Part shown: in pieces, positions 6,011-13,749 of the stretch | Position numbering within the stretch: the stretch's first letter is position 1 | How the letters are laid out: each line of letters begins with the position of its first letter | Virus record (IMG/VR): IMGVR_UViG_3300047443_000090 | Location: 23,260 to 87,259 of that record | Length of the DNA stretch: 64,000 nt | Reading direction: 5' to 3' (one strand) | DNA from: a virus | Translations under genes and position numbers: made by a program | Notes under the pieces: generated by a model | What the model was told of the DNA's origin: nothing | The model's database searches: none | What the model saw: only the letters and a program-made list of their open reading frames with translations

Positions 6011-6516
6011 GGTGCCAGGATCGGGTCGGATGGGTCCACACCGTTCGCCTCGGCCATCGCACGGTAGGATTCATGCAGCTCGTGGCCGCCGTCGCTGATG
6101 GCGTCGAAGTCCATTTCGCCCTTGATGTACTTCATGCGGACGGTCATGTTGTGATCCGCGCCGCGCATCAGGAACCCGGCACAGGTGGCCGGTTTCTTGG
6201 TGCCCGATTCGTGGCATGAAAACATTTTATCCGCCCGGTCGTAGGCGGTGCCCGCAGTCTCGCGGAATGCCCCTGCCGGGAAGGTGCCGGTCTGGTCTAC
6301 GCGCCACGGACAGCCGCCGCACGGCTCGCGCCGATACTGGCCGCCGCCGCCAATAACCGATACAACCCGATGGTTCTCGTCTACCGGGCGAACGTCGGTG
6401 ATGCGGGTCGGCTTACGCGCGGGCCGCATGATTTCAGGCGGAACCGTCATGCACCCTTTGATCGCCTCGATAGCGGCCTGCTGGTAGTCGCGCAGCTTCG
6501 GCAGGTTCTTAGCCAT
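6001..6516 (-). CDS. DUF6283-like Cys-rich protein, 171 aa
   Basis: The core reads PCGGCPWRVDQTGTFPAGAF, then a CH at MFSCHES and a CAGFL stretch, the spacing I associate with the phage/actinobacterial family DUF6283 (CxxCPW...CH...CAGFL). Four Cys plus His suggest a metal or iron-sulphur site. The N-terminal 40 residues (PKLRDYQQAAIEAIKGCM) resemble the Q-motif of a DEAD-box helicase but no helicase follows. Function unknown. Family named from memory, not from a search. Confidence 0.6.
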   Translation of the reverse strand: MAKNLPKLRDYQQAAIEAIKGCMTVPPEIMRPARKPTRITDVRPVDENHRVVSVIGGGGQYRREPCGGCPWRVDQTGTFPAGAFRETAGTAYDRADKMFSCHESGTKKPATCAGFLMRGADHNMTVRMKYIKGEMDFDAISDGGHELHESYRAMAEANGVDPSDPILAPCR

Positions 6517-6769
6517 GTGTGGGCACCTTCAGCGAGAGCGGGTCGATGAACTGGATCATGGTAGCGTGCGGGGAAATCACGGTGCCATCGGCCAGCTCGA
6601 CAATCGCAACCGGGTGCAGGCCGGGGCCATTATCGAATTCCTCGTAGTCGGTGCCGAAGCTGTGGAACCATGCGCGCTCGTGCAGCAGTTCACGAACCCA
6701 TTTGGGGCTGTCCGGGTATTTGCGCATCGTGTAGACGCGCACTGGGCGCGTGGTGGCGGTGTTACTCAT
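6509..6769 (-). CDS. Hypothetical protein, 86 aa
   Basis: A small beta-rich protein beginning MSNTATTRPVRVYTMRKYPD, with a helix at WVRELLHERAWFHSFG and a C-terminal strand pair (VAIVELADGTVISPHATMI). It overlaps both neighbours by eight bases, typical of tightly packed early phage operons. No family recognised. Confidence 0.6.
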   Translation of the reverse strand: MSNTATTRPVRVYTMRKYPDSPKWVRELLHERAWFHSFGTDYEEFDNGPGLHPVAIVELADGTVISPHATMIQFIDPLSLKVPTHG

Positions 6770-7367
6770 GGCTCGCGGCCTCCTGTTGCTGGGGCGCGAG
6801 GAATTCGACGCCCTTGTGATTGCTGAAGCCGGACAGAATCATAGCGGTGATGAAATAGAAGTTGCGGCCCTTGTCGTAGATGACTTCTTCCTTGTCGGTG
6901 CCCGCGCTCAGGATCATCTTGGCGCGCTCGCTGTAGGATTTGTCGCCTATGGTGAAGCGCAGCCTGTCGCCCGCGCGCACTTGCCCTGCCCCGGTGACGG
7001 GCTTCCATTCGGGCGCTGGCGGGGTGTACGGCACGACCGGCTTGCCGCACTCATTGGCGACGCGCTCGACTGCTTCGCGGCGATACGACCAAATGCGGAC
7101 GTTCCCATTGTCGGCGTACACGGCCCATGCGGGGCCATCGGGGATCGGCGTGACGTGCCCCAGCGACCAGCAGCCGCTCACGCCGTCCATCCAGACGACG
7201 GAGGTATGCCCGCTCAGGATTTGCGCCTCGGTGCGCGTGGTGGTGATGATCGGCTTGTCTGAGCCGCCGTAGAGATTGACAGCGACGCGGCCACCGACTT
7301 TGCAGGCGGCATTGAAGGCGTCGCACTCGGCTTGCAGCGCGGCGAGGTCTGGTTTTTTGTATGTCAT
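6762..7367 (-). CDS. Hypothetical protein, 201 aa, with a C-terminal beta-barrel-like domain
   Basis: The N-terminal helix (LAALQAECDAFNAACKVGGR) leads into strands containing a VAVNLYGG stretch. The C-terminal region reads TGAGQVRAGDRLRFTIGDKS, which looks like a small SH3- or KOW-like barrel. The start lies two bases after the stop of the 28-residue membrane peptide. It may bind nucleic acid or a small ligand, but I cannot assign a family. Confidence 0.6.
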   Translation of the reverse strand: MTYKKPDLAALQAECDAFNAACKVGGRVAVNLYGGSDKPIITTTRTEAQILSGHTSVVWMDGVSGCWSLGHVTPIPDGPAWAVYADNGNVRIWSYRREAVERVANECGKPVVPYTPPAPEWKPVTGAGQVRAGDRLRFTIGDKSYSERAKMILSAGTDKEEVIYDKGRNFYFITAMILSGFSNHKGVEFLAPQQQEAASHE

Positions 7368-7369
7368 TC

Positions 7370-7456
7370 TTATTCCTTGTTAGCCCAGCAGATGCCCAGC
7401 GCGACGATAATCACGCCGATGATCTTCGCCAGCTCGATAATCTCCGCGCCGGTCAT
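7370..7456 (-). CDS. 28-residue membrane peptide
   Basis: ATG 7456 overlaps the stop of the upstream gene as ATGA, and the stop at 7370 lies two bases before the next start. The sequence (MTGAEIIELAKIIGVIIVAL, then GICWANKE) is a single hydrophobic helix with a charged end. The coupling on both sides argues it is translated. Tiny membrane peptides of phages often modulate envelope proteins; its target is unknown. Confidence 0.55.
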   Translation of the reverse strand: MTGAEIIELAKIIGVIIVALGICWANKE

Positions 7457-7788
7457 GCTGGCACCGCTGCGGCAATGAGGGCGTCAATCTTGGCCTTGTG
7501 TGCGGCCTCAATCGCCTTGGTGCTGGCGGTGATGGCGGCGACTTGTTCATTGCTGATCGCATGAACCGCAAGCGCTTCTTCTTTGGTGTCGCACAGGTAC
7601 AGGGCCGACTTGCGCGCGATGTAGTCGCCCTCATCCTCGCCGTGGCGATTCGTGAGGTAGATGCGCTGCCCGGAGGTCTTCACGACCATGCGTGGGCTGG
7701 CGCAGATGGTGTGGTACATGAAGGATTCTTTGCAGAGCCATTGGCCTGCATTGATGTCAGTGTCGGTGGTGATTTTGGTGATAGCCAT
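7453..7788 (-). CDS. Hypothetical protein, 111 aa, first gene of its unit
   Basis: I chose ATG 7788 (MAITKITTDT), with GAGAGAA upstream. The longer frame starting at 7818 cannot be used from the promoter at 7817-7846, because that codon lies in the -10. The protein is alpha/beta with IYLTNRHGEDEGDYIARKSA in the middle and a helical Ala-rich C-terminus. It leads an eight-gene unit ending at the terminator 4822-4854. Function unknown. Confidence 0.65.
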   Translation of the reverse strand: MAITKITTDTDINAGQWLCKESFMYHTICASPRMVVKTSGQRIYLTNRHGEDEGDYIARKSALYLCDTKEEALAVHAISNEQVAAITASTKAIEAAHKAKIDALIAAAVPA

Positions 7789-7816
7789 GCGGGTTCTCTC
7801 TGTTGTTTGAGTTGGC

Positions 7817-7846
7817 ATTGTATGCGCTCACATTGCGGACGGTCAA
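7817..7846 (-). promoter_or_regulatory. Early-type promoter with conserved operator, copy 3
   Basis: On the minus strand TTGACC (7846-7841), an 18-base spacer, TACAAT (7822-7817). The GTGAGCGCATAC block is intact, but the spacer is one base longer than in the other five copies, with the extra base outside the block. Confidence 0.78.
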
Positions 7847-7874
7847 GCTAGATCGTCCGCAATGGGGCATTTTC

Positions 7875-8252
7875 TTACGGCATGCAGTGCGGCGAGCTGC
7901 CGCATGCCATGTGATTGTCGATGTCGAATTCCTCGGGCTCGCTATACCATTCCCGCTTGCTCTCGCAATGGCGGCATTCGTATGTGAGGCGGCCTTTGTC
8001 GTTGTGCCAGAGCCCATCGGGCAGCTCGTCGCCCTGCTGCTCGCGCATCCATTCGGCGTGCTCGCCGGGCTTGCAGTCCGGGCACGGCGGGCGCGCAACG
8101 CTCGGATCGTCGCCGTCTGCATCCATATCGCTCATGTAGCCATCGGTACACATCAGGTCTGGATAGCGCGTGGTGCCGCTATAGCCTTGCTTGCAGCAGC
8201 CGGTGACAGGCGGCAGCGCGCGGCTGTGCTTGCGTCGCTGGTGCGCGTTCAT
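7875..8252 (-). CDS. Hypothetical zinc-binding protein, 125 aa
   Basis: The sequence has several Cys/His pairs: GCCKQGY near 18, CPDCKPGEH near 57, and YECRHCESK near 91, ending with HMACGSSPHC. The central and third pairs could make a zinc ribbon. The start ATG 8252 overlaps the upstream stop as ATGA. It is the last gene of the unit that begins at 9613. No enzyme motif seen. Confidence 0.6.
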   Translation of the reverse strand: MNAHQRRKHSRALPPVTGCCKQGYSGTTRYPDLMCTDGYMSDMDADGDDPSVARPPCPDCKPGEHAEWMREQQGDELPDGLWHNDKGRLTYECRHCESKREWYSEPEEFDIDNHMACGSSPHCMP

Positions 8253-8803
8253 GCGTGCCCGCCTTGCTGGTGGTGGCCAAGCGCGGCGAGCTGCGCGTGA
8301 TCCATCGTATCGGCCATGATGCTGGGCGTCAGGCTGGCGCGGCGCATGTAGTCAGCGATGGCGTCGTGGCCGCCCTCCCCGCCAATTGCGACTGGCGCGG
8401 CGTGTACCGGCATGTACGCCTTGATGCGCAGGTAATCGGTGTAGCCAATGCGCGCCAGATTGCAGGCGCGCGCCAGCGTGTCCATAGCGGCGGCTGGCGA
8501 GCCTTCCGCCATGCTGACTGGCCCAATCGCGCCGACGACTTGGGCAAGGTCGATGTTGTCAATAGCGCGGCGCACCGCCTCGGGGTTGGTGCGGTTCATT
8601 GGATTGTCGATGGAGGCCCGGCATGCTTCGCGCACGGCGCGGGCGACGGCCATAGCATCCGGGGCCGGGTATTGGTTCTCGACGCGGAAGCCAACGCGGA
8701 TAGCCTCGTCGGCCTCTTTAGCGCTGCAAGTGTGTTTGAGCTGGCCGCTATTCTGGTGGATGACCCATGAGGCCGCGCGGTGGTCAATGTCCATGTCTCG
8801 CAT
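8249..8803 (-). CDS. Hypothetical helical protein, 184 aa
   Basis: It is almost entirely helical. Segments include DHRAASWVIHQNSGQLKHTC at the start and AVRRAIDNIDLAQVVGAIG in the middle. The C-terminus carries several Ala/His-rich turns. The start is two bases after the stop of the winged-helix gene. I recognise no domain. Confidence 0.6.
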   Translation of the reverse strand: MRDMDIDHRAASWVIHQNSGQLKHTCSAKEADEAIRVGFRVENQYPAPDAMAVARAVREACRASIDNPMNRTNPEAVRRAIDNIDLAQVVGAIGPVSMAEGSPAAAMDTLARACNLARIGYTDYLRIKAYMPVHAAPVAIGGEGGHDAIADYMRRASLTPSIMADTMDHAQLAALGHHQQGGHA

Positions 8804-8805
8804 AA

Positions 8806-9351
8806 TCAGCCCACGCTCTTGAGGATGGCTTGCAACTGGCGCAGCTTTTGCGTGTCCTCGGCGCTCGATTCCATTTGCATTTGCGCATCCACGGCGGCAT
8901 TGCCCACGTCCGTGGCGAGCTGGCGCAAATCATCGGCCATTTTAGCGGCGCGCGCGGCCAGCAGGCCAAGGCTGTCGATTGCGGTTTGCGGTGCTGTCGG
9001 CTGGGCGGCGGCTGGCTTGGTCTTGGCTGAAATGGTTGTCATGGCGCGGCTCTCTGCTATCTCGTTGGTTGGTGTTTGTTCTGGTTCGGGTGCAGGCTTT
9101 TTTTCGGTGGCGTCACGCACGCCTACGCGGCGGAACTTACCTTGCAATGGCTCCGTGATGAGCCCCGCAGTTATCAGGGCGTTTATAGCGCCCCCCATTA
9201 CCCGGTGGTGCGCGCTGACGCTGTTGCGGCTCATTTCCGCGTAAATCTGTGATTGGCTCCACGCCTCCGAGATAGGCACGGAGGCATACACCTTCTGCGC
9301 TACCGATGACAGGCCGGAATGGATGATTTTGAATCGGGATGAACTGAGCAT
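8806..9351 (-). CDS. Winged-helix DNA-binding-like protein, 181 aa
   Basis: Residues about 15-75 read as a winged helix: a helix at VAQKVYASVPISEAW, a helix-turn-helix at SQSQIYAEMSRN with a recognition helix to HHRVMGGAINALI, and a wing ending GKFRRVGV. A Pro/Glu linker follows, then a long helix (ARAAKMADDLRQLATDVGNA) that could dimerise. ATG 9351 follows the upstream stop by one base. It is a candidate transcription regulator, but not clearly the immunity repressor. Confidence 0.6.
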   Translation of the reverse strand: MLSSSRFKIIHSGLSSVAQKVYASVPISEAWSQSQIYAEMSRNSVSAHHRVMGGAINALITAGLITEPLQGKFRRVGVRDATEKKPAPEPEQTPTNEIAESRAMTTISAKTKPAAAQPTAPQTAIDSLGLLAARAAKMADDLRQLATDVGNAAVDAQMQMESSAEDTQKLRQLQAILKSVG

Positions 9352-9352
9352 G

Positions 9353-9613
9353 TTAGAACCTGAGCCCGCCATTGCCGTGCGAGTCCGTAGCGGCGCGCTG
9401 GTGGCACGCGCTGCCGCAGAAGTGTTCTTGTGCTGGCGGCGTCACCTTGCCCCGGCTGAAGCGGCTGTAGCGGCTTACTGGCGCGGGGATGGTGCGCTTG
9501 ATGGCGGTTTCTACGTTGACCGGCTCGAAGCAGCCGCCGCACTTGATGATGGCGGCGCTGACCTGTTGCGTCGCGGCGTTCGGTGGTGAGGTGGGAAGTG
9601 GCATTTGTGGCAT
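9353..9613 (-). CDS. Small zinc-binding protein, 86 aa, first gene of its unit
   Basis: ATG 9613 has a GGAGAA ribosome site; a much longer frame reaching 9886 runs through intergenic sequence and the late promoter and is rejected. Two CxxC-type pairs are visible, IIKCGGCFEPV and HFCGSACHQR, spaced about 40 residues apart, consistent with one zinc site. The rest is Pro/Thr-rich. A possible promoter upstream is TTGCCT-17 bases-TAGGAT read leftwards from about 9675; it lacks the conserved operator block. Confidence 0.6.
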   Translation of the reverse strand: MPQMPLPTSPPNAATQQVSAAIIKCGGCFEPVNVETAIKRTIPAPVSRYSRFSRGKVTPPAQEHFCGSACHQRAATDSHGNGGLRF

Positions 9614-9718
9614 CGGTTCTCCAATATTTCGGTTAATGAATATAGGCATCCTAATACAAAAATATACAGCAGGCAATGGAAAGCCCCTTAAAAAATCGGG
9701 ATGGCGATAATTGGCATA

Positions 9719-9759
9719 GGAAAATGGGCCGCAGCAGCAATAGGCCGGGCCGGTAACAT
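9719..9759 (+). promoter_or_regulatory. Late-type promoter, copy A (predicted leaderless start)
   Basis: GGAAAA at 9719-9724, 29 bases, TAACAT at 9754-9759. The predicted start site (+1 = 9766) is the A of the ATG of the first baseplate gene, and no Shine-Dalgarno precedes that ATG. Confidence 0.6.
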
Positions 9760-9765
9760 CGGGCG

Positions 9766-10056
9766 ATGGACAATATTTCAGCAAACGATTTGCAGGGCAT
9801 GGTGTCGCACTGGGTTGCGACGCCGCCCAATGGCTACCTCGGCAGCAGCTACGGCGCGGATATTCTCGCCATGCTGCAAACGCCAATGAAAACGGGCTTG
9901 GCCGATGGCTTACTCAACAAGTTGCGCGTTGATGTCCCGCTGGCGGGCGCGCTGCCACCGGCTGCGCTCAATATGTACGCGGTTGATAAAGGCCCGGACA
10001 GGCGAGAAATCTACATCGACGCATCCGGCACGCTGGTTGCACTGGGGGGTAAATAA
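9766..10056 (+). CDS. Hypothetical phage structural-operon protein, 96 aa
   Basis: The first gene of the baseplate operon. It begins MDNISANDLQGMVSHWVATP and ends with a strand pair (YIDASGTLVALGGK). It directly abuts the baseplate J-like gene. The ATG has no Shine-Dalgarno and coincides with the predicted transcript start, so translation is probably leaderless. Position suggests a baseplate wedge component, but the sequence itself is not diagnostic. Confidence 0.65.
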   Translation: MDNISANDLQGMVSHWVATPPNGYLGSSYGADILAMLQTPMKTGLADGLLNKLRVDVPLAGALPPAALNMYAVDKGPDRREIYIDASGTLVALGGK

Positions 10057-11493
10057 ATGGCACTTACACGCGATGATTTTATGCAGGCTATCGCCGCTGA
10101 AATCTCCAATCAACCACTGGCCGCCCAGTTTTATCAGGCGGGCGACCCGCGCTTGCTGGCGCAAATGGGCGCTATGGCAACCATGCTGACGATGATTTCC
10201 CAGCAGATTGACGTACAGAGCATGGAGCCGTTCCTGAAGACGCGCGACACGACCGTGCTGGCCGACGCGACCATGAAGGGCATACTGCCGTTTGCGCGCC
10301 CTGCCCGCGTCACGCTGCTAGTGGAGAACGACGACCCATCCGGGTCTATCACGGTTTCCATTGGCCGCCGCCTCATTGGCGAGCAGGGCCGCGTCTACGT
10401 GGCAGAGACAGCCGCGACCATTGCAGCCGGGCAGTCGGGCACTATCTCGGCCAAGCAACTGACCACACGGACGTTCTCGCATACGGTGAGCGGATCGGTG
10501 CCCTTTTACCCGGTGCAGATTCCAGAATCGACAGACCCGGAGCAGTACATCAGCGGCGTGCTGGTATCTATCGCCGGGGTGCAGTACCCCTATGCCCCGG
10601 AGTTCTCGAATCTCGACGCGAACGAGCCCGGCTTCGCACTGGAAACGGACGAGCTGCGCCGCCTGTTCGCAAAGTTCGGCTGGCGCGACACCTTCGGCGT
10701 GCAGCCAGCGAACGGCACGGTAATCGACTTCATAATCGAGGAAACGAACGGGCAGTCTGCCCTTACCGCAAACCAGCCATTCACATTCGAGGGCTCGGCA
10801 CAAGCTGCTGATCGCAACTCGAAAATCACGCTGTCGTCGGTCACTTTCGTGGGCGCTAACCCGGTCGATATCCAGACCATGCGCGAGTGGGCGCAGTACC
10901 CCAGCACCTATGACGCCTCGGCGGTCTACCTCGGGAACTTCGATTTCCTCGTCCGGCGCAATCTGGCCGATCTCCGATTCCTGTCGGTCTGGAACGAGCA
11001 GATTGAGGAAAGCGTACGCGGCGCGAACGTGAGCAACATCAATACGCTGTTCGTTACCGCGCTCATGGACGGCACTACTACCGCGTGGCTGCAATCCACT
11101 ATCGGCCAAATCATCAGGGATGCCGACGACTCGTACAAAATCAAGTTTGTCACGGCTGTGGAGGTTGAGGTTCCTGTCACGATCAACGCCCAAGTGTCGG
11201 TAGTTCATGACCCGGCTGAAGTGGGCAGCAAAATCCGTTCGATCCTGTCCGGCCTGTACGGGCGCGACGCGACGGCGGTCAAGAGCGGCATGATGGTGCC
11301 GAATTCCAAGCGCATCTATGACGCGCTGAGAGCCGGTGTGCCTGCGCTGGCCGACGCCCTGAGTGATTTTCAGGTGACTATCCCCGCGCCCGCGCCCGCC
11401 ATGAAGCCTGAGCACTACCGCTATGTGTCTGACGCATCCATGACGGTCAACGTCACCCAATCGACTTACAACTCGGGCCTGTTCAGCCACTAA
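10057..11493 (+). CDS. Baseplate wedge protein, J/gp6-like, 478 aa
   Basis: The N-terminal 70 residues are helical. Residues about 85-130 carry the baseplate-J pattern of a strand pair with GSITVSIGRRLIGEQGRVYV followed by TIAAGQSGTISAKQL. The middle includes RNLADLRFLSVWNEQIEESV, and the C-terminal part has EVPVTINAQVSV and a short helix pair, as in gp6/J proteins that form the ring around the hub. It starts one base after its neighbour ends. Length fits the family. The call rests on pattern and position. Confidence 0.7.
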   Translation: MALTRDDFMQAIAAEISNQPLAAQFYQAGDPRLLAQMGAMATMLTMISQQIDVQSMEPFLKTRDTTVLADATMKGILPFARPARVTLLVENDDPSGSITVSIGRRLIGEQGRVYVAETAATIAAGQSGTISAKQLTTRTFSHTVSGSVPFYPVQIPESTDPEQYISGVLVSIAGVQYPYAPEFSNLDANEPGFALETDELRRLFAKFGWRDTFGVQPANGTVIDFIIEETNGQSALTANQPFTFEGSAQAADRNSKITLSSVTFVGANPVDIQTMREWAQYPSTYDASAVYLGNFDFLVRRNLADLRFLSVWNEQIEESVRGANVSNINTLFVTALMDGTTTAWLQSTIGQIIRDADDSYKIKFVTAVEVEVPVTINAQVSVVHDPAEVGSKIRSILSGLYGRDATAVKSGMMVPNSKRIYDALRAGVPALADALSDFQVTIPAPAPAMKPEHYRYVSDASMTVNVTQSTYNSGLFSH

Positions 11494-11496
11494 GCC

Positions 11497-12888
11497 ATGA
11501 CGAACTTTGTAACCCCAATCGCTGCGCCAGCGCTTCAACCGCTGGCGAATAGCTTTGAATATGACCAGCTCGAAAGCGAGCTGAAGGCGGTATTCTCAAC
11601 CGTCTTTGAGAGCCTTGTCCGTGACCGCGAGCGCAACCTCAATATGTACGGCATGGCGCACATCGGCGGCGATGACCTGATGGCTAGTAGCCTGAAGGCT
11701 GACGGGATCGCAATGGTGCGCCGCAGCTCGACACGGATGCAGTTCTTGATGAAGGCAGAGCGCTCGCGCAACCCGCGCCGTGGCCTGCTGTTCATCAAGA
11801 AGTACCTGCAATCCATCTGGCCGAACATTTGGGTTTGTGAGCCGCTGTGGCAGCCGGTGAGCGATACTGTCAACTACCCTTCCGCTGCGATACCCCTCAC
11901 GTCAGAATTGAGCATCGGCTCGGGCGTGACTGCGGATTACGCGGGCGGTGCGGTAGGCGACCCGGTGGCGCTATACCGCACTGATGGGACTGGTAAAAAC
12001 CTGCTGTACACCACGCCGCGCACCAATGCCTTGCGCAACAACACAATGCAAGGGGCCGTTAGCGGAACGCCGGGGACGCTTCCTACGAACTGGACGCTTG
12101 GAGCCGCACCCGGCCTGACGCAGCAGGTTGTTGGCGTGGGCTCGACTGGGGGTATCTCCTATATCGACGTTCGCGTTTTCGGTACGCCTACTTCCGTTGC
12201 AAACAGTTCTGCATTTCACTTCGATCTCCACGCAGTAGTTAATGCGGCAGTAGGCGAGAGCTGGACGGCCAGTGCATTCATCGCGCTCATTGCGGGATCG
12301 CTCGCAAACGTCGCCAACTTCGGTATCGGCTTTCGTGAGAGCGATGCCGCTGGGACTGCCCTTGTAACCGGATTGGGTGCGGCGGTCGCGCCTACGGCGA
12401 CCCTGACGCGCTACAGCGAAACGCACATTAATACGAATGCTGGGACGGCTAAGGCGAATTGCAACATTCGGTGGACGAATATCAATACCGTGTCGCCGGT
12501 AGATTTCACCCTGCGCATCGGTATGCCGCAGCTAGAGCAATCGAGCGTGGCAACGTCACCGATCCCGACGACGAACGCCGCAGTAACCGTGACGGACTAC
12601 TCCATTTCCGCGAGCGGCGTGGCGACGTTCGCCAGCGGCCCGCCGCCCACGAACGTTCGATACTTCCGCACCAGCCGCACCCGCATCACCCTGCCGGTGT
12701 CGGTGGACAACGGCCTCGGCCTGACGGAAATCGCAAAGGCGTTCCGCTCCACGCTGGCCGCGCGCCTGATGCTGGAATTCAAGCTGGGTACGGTTTTCGA
12801 CAATAGCGGCAATAACGGCGGGCTTGCGCTCGCAAATGCCACCATCGGCATCATGCCAATCACACTTATCGGCACGCTTCAAAACTAA
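11497..12888 (+). CDS. Baseplate/tail protein with an inserted carbohydrate-binding-like domain, 463 aa
   Basis: Residues 1-125 form a helical tail-protein-like domain (LLFIKKYLQSIWPNIWVCEP). Residues about 160-365 look like a beta jelly roll: NALRNNTMQGAVSGTPGTLP at its start and PQLEQSSVATSPIPTTNAAV near its end, the signature of sugar-binding modules in phage tails. The C-terminal part (about 380-463) returns to a baseplate-like domain. The jelly roll appears spliced into a conserved baseplate protein and may contact surface glycans (inference). Confidence 0.65.
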   Translation: MTNFVTPIAAPALQPLANSFEYDQLESELKAVFSTVFESLVRDRERNLNMYGMAHIGGDDLMASSLKADGIAMVRRSSTRMQFLMKAERSRNPRRGLLFIKKYLQSIWPNIWVCEPLWQPVSDTVNYPSAAIPLTSELSIGSGVTADYAGGAVGDPVALYRTDGTGKNLLYTTPRTNALRNNTMQGAVSGTPGTLPTNWTLGAAPGLTQQVVGVGSTGGISYIDVRVFGTPTSVANSSAFHFDLHAVVNAAVGESWTASAFIALIAGSLANVANFGIGFRESDAAGTALVTGLGAAVAPTATLTRYSETHINTNAGTAKANCNIRWTNINTVSPVDFTLRIGMPQLEQSSVATSPIPTTNAAVTVTDYSISASGVATFASGPPPTNVRYFRTSRTRITLPVSVDNGLGLTEIAKAFRSTLAARLMLEFKLGTVFDNSGNNGGLALANATIGIMPITLIGTLQN

Positions 12889-12897
12889 GAGGATCAC

Positions 12898-13749
12898 ATG
12901 GCTCAAAAGACAGAAATCATCCGTTACAACGTGCGCGAGCGGGGCCGCGCCCATCGGGGCAAGGATCGCAATTTTGATCTGCGCGCGCTGGCGTCGCTGG
13001 TCAACTCGCCAGAGATTCAGGAGCGCGTAAAGAACCGCGACATGGTGGGCTATTACGGCCACTGGCAGCGCATGAAGTTCGGCCTGACGCCACCAGAAAC
13101 AGTCATCGTAGATGGCCGCAACGTGAATCTTGAACCGGCTATCGTGACGACGATGCTGCGCGCCGACGCTGACGGCAACATCGAGCACCAGACCGAATTC
13201 CTCGACACGGCAGCGGGCAAGATTGCCGCGCGCCTGCACAAGAGCAAAACGGGCGGGTTCTCCAGCGCGATCAATGCCGTCCCGCGCGGCAACTTCGACG
13301 TGGCAACCGCGTTTGCCGGTTTCGATTATGTGCTGGAGCCGAACTACACGACCAATCGCGGCTATATTTTCGACAGCGCCGGGGCAGCCGCAGAAGGCTC
13401 CATCTTCGATTTCGTGATGCAGGACTACCACACGGGCACCGCGCACATGGCGACGCTGTACGACAGCCTGCAAGGCGATCACATGCTGGCGTTGCAGACC
13501 TTGCAGCGCGTGCAGGAAGAAAACATGGAGCTGCTGTCGATTCTGGCCGCATCCAATAGCCGCGCCGTGCTCGATGGCGTGGATAACGCCGTTGCGCCGC
13601 GCATGGTGGCAAAGAAGGCCACGACGGATTTTGCCCGCACCGCCGCCATGTTCCGCAATGCCGATCTGGTGGGCCTCGAAAAGCTACCTGATCCAAAGGG
13701 CGATATGGTTCTCGATCAGGTGGCGGCACACTACGGGATGGCGCGATGA
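12898..13749 (+). CDS. Candidate head maturation protease, 283 aa
   Basis: A His is found in VGYYGHWQRM near residue 57 and a Ser in KTGGFSSAIN near 122, with an acidic stretch (IEHQTEFLDTAAGK) between them. This order resembles prohead serine proteases (His then GFS/GGS). Length is close to the P1 head protease Pro. The C-terminal 90 residues are helical. It lies among baseplate genes rather than beside the capsid gene, so the call is tentative. It would cleave scaffold and capsid N-termini during head assembly. Confidence 0.5.
   Translation: MAQKTEIIRYNVRERGRAHRGKDRNFDLRALASLVNSPEIQERVKNRDMVGYYGHWQRMKFGLTPPETVIVDGRNVNLEPAIVTTMLRADADGNIEHQTEFLDTAAGKIAARLHKSKTGGFSSAINAVPRGNFDVATAFAGFDYVLEPNYTTNRGYIFDSAGAAAEGSIFDFVMQDYHTGTAHMATLYDSLQGDHMLALQTLQRVQEENMELLSILAASNSRAVLDGVDNAVAPRMVAKKATTDFARTAAMFRNADLVGLEKLPDPKGDMVLDQVAAHYGMAR

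Noticed and set aside
10318-11538. Long antisense frame opposite the baseplate J-like gene
   Set aside because: Same kind of codon-bias shadow; no ribosome site and no protein pattern.
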